Shown here piece by piece: positions 63,614-64,000 of a DNA stretch of 64,000 nucleotides. Each line of letters opens with the position of its first letter. The first letter of the stretch is position 1. Source of the DNA: Phorcus lineatus (lineage: Eukaryota > Mollusca > Gastropoda > Trochida > Trochidae); assembly GCA_921293015.1 (NCBI GenBank), contig OV121082.1, positions 19,509,748 through 19,573,747 on the forward strand, read 5' to 3'. A program made the translations under genes and the position numbers. The notes under the pieces are model-generated. The model was not told where the DNA came from. It saw only the letters and a list, made by a program, of their open reading frames with translations, and searched no databases.

Positions 63614-64000
63614 TTAGATATTAATATGGTACCAACTGTTTACTTGAATGATGGTTCGATTAATTATGTTTTAACAGCAGCCCATATAATAACAAGGTTA
63701 TTTGGTTTCACTGCTAAAGAATCATAAATATATATATTTCAAATTAATATACTTATCAAATCAGAATTAATTATCATAGTAATTTCCGTCAGAAAGAAAA
63801 CAATTTTGATGAAAATACTTCATATAAAAACAATTAATCAAGCAGATTAAGACTTACGTAGTGACAGCTTTAGAAAACATGTTTTATTTGATCAACAAAT
63901 ATATAAAGATCAAAAACAACATCCTACAGTATTTAACTGTTAACGTTCAACTCATAACTAGTTGTGCCGTAGATATATCCCGCTAGGTTAATATCATTCA

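Overview
This is eukaryotic nuclear DNA: AT-rich, with short exons separated by long introns and many small mobile elements. Protein similarity and repeat content suggest an invertebrate animal, most likely a mollusc. A tRNA-derived SINE whose 3' end reads GGCGTTAAACACCAACTCACC-like followed by a short CACCT-type tail is the kind of repeat I associate with gastropods, but the species assignment is inference. Four protein-coding genes can be supported, all on the minus strand.

Layout from left to right. 1-6342: noncoding, with a Mutator-like MITE, a 123-bp hAT-like MITE and a SINE fragment. 6343-18021: a complete 15-exon TM9SF3 orthologue (582 aa, nonaspanin). Its introns hold six copies of a ~75-nt element that reads, in the sense orientation of the gene, as a box C/D snoRNA, plus a 1.6-kb DNA transposon and two small inverted-repeat elements. 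18022-25331: intergenic, with large tetranucleotide arrays, a TTAA-flanked MITE and a ~300-bp tandem duplication. 25332-29326, perhaps with a first exon at 39439-39450: a coiled-coil protein with a C-terminal death domain, about 620 aa. 29327-39438: probable first intron carrying several MITEs. 39.84-40.56 kb: a degenerate tandem repeat. 43527-44534: an intronless TSSK-family protein kinase with a palindromic CRE about 100 bp upstream. 44.66-53.3 kb: noncoding, rich in nested MITEs. 53357-59291: a four-exon TXNDC15 orthologue (367 aa), whose last intron contains two SINEs, a MULE-like MITE and a ~700-bp palindrome. 59292-64000: noncoding, with a minisatellite and a 1.75-kb Harbinger-like element.

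The genes do not form an obvious pathway. TM9SF3 and TXNDC15 are both secretory-pathway membrane proteins (Golgi and ER/cilium-related). TSSK kinases are typical of developing sperm. The death-domain protein is a signalling adaptor type of unknown role. The most notable system is the snoRNA-like family in the TM9SF3 introns: six copies share an invariant 19-nt guide/D' segment that can pair over 14 nt with a conserved stretch of 18S rRNA, and their terminal stems show compensatory changes. No virus-like or LTR element was recognised.
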